NCBI RefSeq assembly: GCF_947623445.1
Contig: NC_135241.1
Location: 1,056,501-1,120,500, forward strand
Source of the DNA: Clavelina lepadiformis
Taxonomy: Eukaryota > Chordata > Ascidiacea > Aplousobranchia > Clavelinidae
Reading direction: 5' to 3'
Length of the DNA: 64,000 bases
Each line of letters starts with the position of its first letter. The stretch's first letter is position 1. A model generated the notes under the pieces. The model worked only from the letters and a program-made list of their open reading frames with translations. It ran no database searches and was not told the origin of the DNA. The translations under genes and the position numbers were made by a program. This document shows positions 58,401-64,000 of this stretch, in pieces.

Positions 58401-61400
58401 ATCTTCCACTTTAAAGATCGCAGCCAGCCAACTCACCATTTGCTTGTAGAGTTTGCAGATAAAGCTCCTCCCAATTATCCTGCAGTGAAAGCCGGAACAC
58501 GGAGAGAAAAGCGAAATGAAAATTGTCGAAACTCGTGTAGCCGAAATTCGGGTTATCCCCTACTCTGAGACAAGTTGCGTACGTAGGGCAGTGTCTGAAA
58601 ATTAATTATAAAATGACGAGACAAACATAAATAAGAATGATTATGACCGATGAATGCAAAAGTAAATTTACTAACAACGCGCTGCTCTGATTCCCGCAAA
58701 GCTGATACGTATTGGGCCCGTCTTTGATGAAATGATCTTCGTCCTCAATCCATTTATTCCAGCTAAATTCGTAATCGCTGGAATCGAGAGAGACATTTAC
58801 AGAAACCAATGGTTTGACCTCATTTATGATGTAAGAAGCGTTTAGGTTATTTGATGACATCATAGAAGTTGATGTGCTGGGAAATCTTAGAGATTCATGG
58901 CTTGCTGTGCTCATCAATCTATGAACATCAAACACAAGATGCTTCAACAACAAAAATAAACACATGAACAGAATTCGAAAGTGAAAATTTTTCTATTATC
59001 GCTTGAATCTTTGCAGAGGAGAGCTTCAGGAAATTGACACAAGCATTCAGCTTTTTATAATCAGCAAAACCGTGCCGCATAAATCAAGACTGGAATTACC
59101 TAATACTGGAATTAGCTAGCAACCGGTGAAAAAATAATTCCAGGTAGCACGGCAATATAGCAGATACTATTATTAAAGATTAATGGGTTAGTTAAAGCCG
59201 TTGGATTACTATGAAGAGCGATATGACAATGTATGACGTCACACAATTTTTTTAAATGCTTTTAAAAGTTATCAGCTCTCACGAGTCGGAGAGATCCGCA
59301 GATCTTGAAATAAAATGTTCCACTTCTAACAAACTCCTGCTCCCGAAATCCCGCAAGATGTCGTCGGAGAGGTTCCTCAACGTCGTACATTCTTTCAATG
59401 ACGTCACACTGAAATTGTTAGAAGCATTGTTGGAATTTCTGCAGAAAATTCAAGAGCTCAACAGAAGGCTATAGCGGCAATTTTACACAAACTAAGTTCT
59501 TACTCACGCGCAGTTAAGAGGCAGCAGCAGATGAGGTGGAAGCAGAACACATTTTTGCTGAAGAGTCCCACGGAAGAGCTGGATTCCAACCAGGGAAAAC
59601 ATGGAGAAGCCGAGGAGACTGAGAAGCATCGCGTCTCTGAGCGCTTTCGTGGAAGCGACGAGAGCAGAAACAATCATGCGGAGGCCTTGTGAAAATAGAG
59701 AGAAAATAATTTTATAGAATTCATCTCAAAAGTCCGTTTCATGCTGAAAATCACTTTCGTTTAACTGTGGCTGCGGTCAGACATGAACCTTCATGCGCAG
59801 CGTACAACGATGTTGGATACCTGGTATCGCTGACACCGTCTTGAATATTCGAAGGACTCGGATTGCACGAAGAAATGTTAATCCGCTAATTGTCGCTGTT
59901 GCTAACTCCCCAAGAATGATGAGACCATAACTAGAAGTGATTATGACGTTTGCGATATAATTTTGTTTTGGTAAAGAACTTTAAACCAAGCATTTGCCCA
60001 AAGCCATTATTTACATCATAAGGAAATACATACGCTGCAATTATGACGAGAAAATCCAAGCAATTCCAGGCATCCCTGAGGTAGCTGAAGTCGTGTAGGA
60101 CGAAGCCGCGACCCACGATCTTAACCAACGCCTCAAAAGTGTAGACGAAGGTGAAGACGTTCCTTTAAGTAACAAGTGTTAGAGAATCGAAACCTTGATG
60201 ACGAAAACGGATCTTCGCTACTACTCACTCCACTTTCTCCGCCCACTCTTCCTTCTGGTTCCCATTCATCACCATTATGACGCAATTGACCAAGATTGTA
60301 AAAATCACAAGTCTGTTGAACCACGTGACAACGACGTCACAAAGTCAGGTTAAGCAAAATATCTTTGGAAAATCTTAATCTTACATAACAATGCGTATTG
60401 CGACGGAATAATCGACAAACGTATGTCATTGGTTACAATAGTTAGCTTCAGGTAAATAAATTCCTCGAACAAAGGATATTTGTTGATGAGAATGTTGACA
60501 AATGTCTTCCGAACTTTGCTACTTCGTCCGAAGAGAAAGAGCGACTTTTCCTCGCTGAAGCGATAAATGACGCGGTCTCGGTTCAAAACAAGGAAGGTCT
60601 ACCAAAAAAGCCAATAAAACACCACCATGTCGCTTATGATACTTTGAGTGACCTTTATAATTTTAAAAGATTCCTCGGAATTTAGAGTGAATAACAATTA
60701 AGGAGCAACGTCTTAAGTTTTAAATATTTTTTTCCTAAAACATGAAAATTCTTTAATAATGTTGTTTTGTGACGAAGTTGCTTTTCACTCCCAGTATACA
60801 GCAGGGCTGTAACGCATCCAGGGTGTGCGGTGTATGCTCAAAATAAAACTAGGGTAGCCTATGATTTGCGATAGCCCCAAATAACTCCAGGGTGTGACTA
60901 GGCCTACATAAACCCCATAAGCCAGACTATGCCATCTTACGATCTGCAAACTTAACACATTGTAGCGTACGTGTATAGCTCGAGCTTTCACCAGTCCGAC
61001 GTATATAGATGCTACCATTACGAACAACTTACAACTTGATAATAAATCTACGTAAAAAGCCAACATATTTTGATAAGATTGATATTTAAATTTTCCGTTT
61101 TAATCGTAAAACCCCCAAAAGTCAGACAAATTGAACATTGTAAGAAATAAATAATTGTCAAGAAGTTTCAGCAGAAAAAGATGATGCCCAGCGGAGATTG
61201 AAAGATGGCAAGAAATTGAATACTTGTAATGCGTCAATTGACAAGCATGGTCGTTCCAGCATTAGACGCTGAAAAGCTTCATGTGGCTACAAATCACAAT
61301 TAAGTCACTTACGCCTCAAACCTATTCATTCAGTTTTCAAAGATTTTCATGCAAATTGAGTTGAACGGTTCTTCTGGTGAACGCGCCACCCAGACAGACA

Positions 61401-62317
61401 TGCTGTTGTTGAATTACAACATGACCTCAATTTACCACAGCTATTATCGTCAAGCAATATGCAATTACATCCCACACTCCTTATATATCCTACAAGCCTG
61501 AGCGCATACTCTGGACTGAAATCTTGCACTGGTATTGAGTCATCAATCGTTATGTCTACGTAATAACGCTTTTGTCTTAGTCATCAATTCCTAATTGAAA
61601 ATAGTAGAAAACTTTCAGGCTTGTTTGGGATTTATAACTTTTGAGTGTGTTATGACGAATTCGCATCGGAAGAGTTCGACGTCCCGGGATAAAATCTTTT
61701 CTCTTGAAAACAAGCAGTGACTAATTTAGTCGGTCGTACAATGCTTGAAAATGTCAAGTGGTTGGACGTGAAACATTCATCAATTATGCAAGGTCCTGTC
61801 GCCATTTACAAATGCTTTCAATTAGATCTATATGCAAAGACGATACCACGCATGAAATCTTCAAACCTTTTTGTCCTTGTAATATGGATCAGGATCGTCG
61901 ATCGGGACTAGAACCTTCTCCGGAGTTTTGGAATAACTGATCGTCAATCTTCTTTGCTGCTTCAGCCTTGCAAGTGGCCGGGTCTAATGAAAGAAAAAAG
62001 CAAAAAAGCAATAATTAGTTTAAGACAATTTGTGTGAGATCACTGGATAGAAAAATGACAATATTTCCACGAAGTTTTATGCATTTCAAATGAATAGAGA
62101 AGTTTCATGATCGGTATTACAAGGCAAATAACAATCTATTAAGACTGCTTGTGAACTGCATTGATAGTACCTTGCTCGATGTGTCCGCTATTGTGGGAAC
62201 ACTGTATTCATCTTTCTTGTTATTTTCACCCTCATTCAACCTCCCTAGAGCTCTTCCCCTTATCATCGCCATAGCGATCAGTGTGAAAACAAATCCACCG
62301 CTCTGTGTTTCCACCAC
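46458..62317 (-). CDS. Nav1: Voltage-gated sodium channel alpha subunit (Nav1-type, DEKA), complete gene of 32 exons
   Basis: Exons: 62171-62317, 61867-61983, 60471-60598, 60229-60312, 60034-60162, 59821-59930, 59508-59685, 58676-58918, 58437-58594, 58221-58378, 57650-57783, 57379-57538, 56924-57112, 56668-56838, 51972-52159, 51602-51760, 51427-51549, 51080-51337, 50932-50970, 50555-50836, 50289-50462, 49909-50049, 49670-49845, 49404-49563, 49107-49340, 48790-48985, 48477-48626, 48076-48401, 47832-47968, 47599-47761, 47330-47492 and 46458-47206. Four six-helix domains with Arg/Lys-rich S4 segments ([51 protein letters not shown]) form the plasma-membrane channel. Filters are [20 protein letters not shown] and TSAGWD, giving D/E/K/A, the sodium signature. 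The N-terminus has [10 protein letters not shown] and the C-terminus an EF-hand-like [11 protein letters not shown]. About 1,974 aa, usual for Nav. Oddities: exon 15 is 188 bp between two phase-0 junctions (see findings); intron 14 hosts another gene; the III-IV linker reads LFI; exon 3 and 16 donors are weak. Confidence 0.93.
52591..55957 (+). CDS. DC-STAMP domain-containing protein (DCST1/2 family), nested in a Nav intron
   Basis: Ten exons splice to 803 codons: 52591-52805, 52959-53258, 53378-53585, 53719-53925, 53990-54189, 54261-54407, 54475-54774, 54857-55232, 55429-55589 and 55660-55957. Several membrane helices are present (about residues 92-145, 290-310, 385-410, 510-535). [23 protein letters not shown] and the following helix align with human DCST2; GPSANIAYN and [13 protein letters not shown] match the luminal part. 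Near the C-terminus are paired cysteines (CDIC, RC, CVEC, CVSC), the C4C4 RING-like finger of this family, then an acidic Ser-rich tail. DCST1/DCST2, fly sneaky and worm SPE-42/SPE-49 act in sperm and are needed for gamete membrane fusion or egg activation; a sperm role here is inferred. The exon 3/4 junction is uncertain (see findings). The whole gene lies inside Nav intron 14, opposite strand. Confidence 0.88.
57870..58164. mobile_element. hAT-like miniature inverted-repeat element in a Nav intron
   Basis: The left end is CAGAGTTGTAA and the right end is its complement TTACAACTCTG, with matching subterminal blocks rich in CCCGAACCCG. The flanking 8 bp are TTATAATG (57862-57869) and TTGCAATG (58165-58172), six of eight identical, as expected for an old hAT 8-bp target duplication. 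The 295-bp element has no transposase and sits in the intron between exons 10 and 11 of the sodium channel. Confidence 0.75.
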
Positions 62318-64000
62318 AAGGTTTTATTCAGTAGAAAATTTATTGCTTATTCTTAAATATCTTCAGCGCCCAACAAAACAATACGTTGCTAACTGCAAAG
62401 GAAATTGTTTCAAAGCTACGACTTGATTGCTGCCCCATTAATAATTTAGAAGGTGCGTTATATTTGTCATTCCTTGGCTGTTTTTCATCTCTTTAAAAAC
62501 AAAAACTCGCAACGCCCAAATAATCTTTCTTCTAAGTTCCTTTAACCACGTTAAAAATGGTTTCCTTCAAAATAAATTTGTAAAAGATTTTAAAATTTTC
62601 TTTGCCTGCGTCATCTTTCTTTGGTTCCACTTTCAATTAAAATATTCTAAGTGAGTGAATATAAAATATAAAATATAAAATATTCTGAGTGGAAAAGTGC
62701 AGCGAACGACAAGAGTTTGTCTGTCTGCGTTGACCAATTGCTTGTGTTTTGTAAACGCAACAACTTTTGATGTTTGCGCTAGAAGCTATATTCAAACTTC
62801 CGGTGGATGTACAGATTGAAAGAAAGGTCTCTTTCGCAAATAACTTGACTTGCATAAGCAGGTATAAGGTAAAAGAACCTAAAGACAATAAATAACCTAC
62901 AACGTTGCCCACATATAGTGATCCGAGCATCTGCACACACGAATCAAATGAATTCAAATAAGGGTAGCTTCTATAAACCAAACGAATAACCTTGAACGTC
63001 ACAGTGTCTCATACCTACAATGCAAGCTCGTTTGAACGGAAATCGCTGCAACTTCAAATAAGATCTTGTATCTATGAAATATTTATGCGAGATAGGAAAA
63101 TGCTGCTGGGAAATTTCCCAACATTTCTCCATATTGCGCCCCTTGGGGTCGGGCTTTGATCTGCGTTCAATTGTGTCTCGATTATCTGCAAACGCAATCA
63201 CAAAAAACACAAATTATTTTGCCATTTTCGACATAAGTTGTTTTTTGTGTTGGCGTTTAAAGCAACCAAATATTCATACCAAAGTATGACAATAAAAAGT
63301 ATATGGAGTGCATAACGAAAATGATTTTAAAAAGAAATTTTAAGATGAACTGAATATTTTATAAGGATTATTTCTATTCATATTGATCCAAGGCCAGGGG
63401 AAGTTGCCAGACCTAAATAAAACTGGGAAAAATCTTTTTCTTGATCGTTAACTCGATAAAATTTGGCACCGATGCCGACTCATTCCATTCACTAGATTTT
63501 TGTTAAAAACATGGATTTCTTTGCTTTCTAGTCACTTACATGGCAGCTTTTACCAATACCTCTCGATCAACGTACGCCAAGCCGTGTTAACTAGAATTTG
63601 AAATCACTCTCGGCCGCTACTATGTGCTGCTACCTCCCATCACGTAATCACCAAAAGAAAACATAAAAAGAAATAAAGTGTCACTGAGTTGCTGTAATTT
63701 TCCTGTAAGCTCATATGCTGTCATTCGACTCGATACCTCATCATTTCAAGGGCGAGAGCGAATAACGTTTTCCCTCACCACTACACGACTACAAACATGT
63801 TGAACAACATGACTTTCCCCTCTACTGTAATAAGAACGCTTCGTTATCCCACGAGACCAAGGTTGTTTCCTACTGCTTCGAAATAAAATGTAGCTGTAAT
63901 CGAAATCTGGTGCAGCAAAGGGTTCAGTTCACACAATAGCTAAGAGAGAGCGCTCTTGGATTCAAGTTGTTGAAACATGTAACAAAGACAGCCATGTTTG
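62318..64000. other. 5' flank of the sodium channel gene
   Basis: No coding exon is supported to the right edge. Open stretches at 62637-63002 and 62971-63210 have no family resemblance. This interval should contain the Nav promoter and possibly 5' UTR exons; no specific element is recognisable by eye. Confidence 0.45.

Noticed and set aside
46458-62317. Calcium channel or NALCN identity for the large four-domain channel
   Set aside because: The filter residues are D, E, K, A rather than EEEE or EEKE, and the DIV and C-terminal sequences align with Nav.

Overview
The window is animal genomic DNA: intron-dense protein genes with GT/AG splice sites, AT-rich introns and intergenic DNA, and single-copy orthologues of animal genes (CCT3, AAAS/aladin, a four-domain voltage-gated sodium channel, a DC-STAMP-family sperm-fusion protein). 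Short introns, close gene packing and a complete chordate-like Nav in about 16 kb fit a tunicate (ascidian) best. That placement is an inference; another compact invertebrate deuterostome is possible. No bacterial features, rRNA, functional tRNA or CRISPR were seen. All exon models below were built by eye from splice sites, reading-frame continuity and remembered family sequences.

Left part (1-16 kb): the 5' half of a secreted Cys-type glutathione peroxidase (minus strand, running off the left edge), facing four 3' exons of an aldehyde dehydrogenase; then the complete 13-exon chaperonin subunit CCT3 (minus) and the complete 12-exon nuclear-pore protein AAAS (plus). Middle (18-36 kb): an intronless TAM-like receptor tyrosine kinase, two tandem glutathione S-transferase genes (minus), and a 24-exon single-pass membrane protein with four MAM and ten EGF domains (minus). 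36-41.5 kb is transposon and repeat territory: a hAT transposase fragment bracketed by direct repeats of about 0.4 kb, then a segmental duplication. 41.6-45.9 kb holds two paralogous two-exon genes of a family I do not recognise.

Right part (46.4-62.3 kb): one sodium channel gene (minus, 32 exons, about 1,974 aa) with the selectivity filter D/E/K/A in domains I-IV. Intron 14 of this gene contains a whole 10-exon DCST-family gene on the opposite strand. The channel carries substitutions at two positions known to govern tetrodotoxin binding, a variant fast-inactivation motif, and an apparent one-base frame problem at a homopolymer in the domain II pore exon.

The genes do not form a pathway. 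CCT3 (cytosolic folding), AAAS (nuclear pore), peroxidase/GST/ALDH (redox and detoxification), MAM-EGF and RTK (cell surface), Nav (excitability) and DCST (sperm-egg fusion) are unrelated neighbours. Several dispersed repeats recur in introns across the window.
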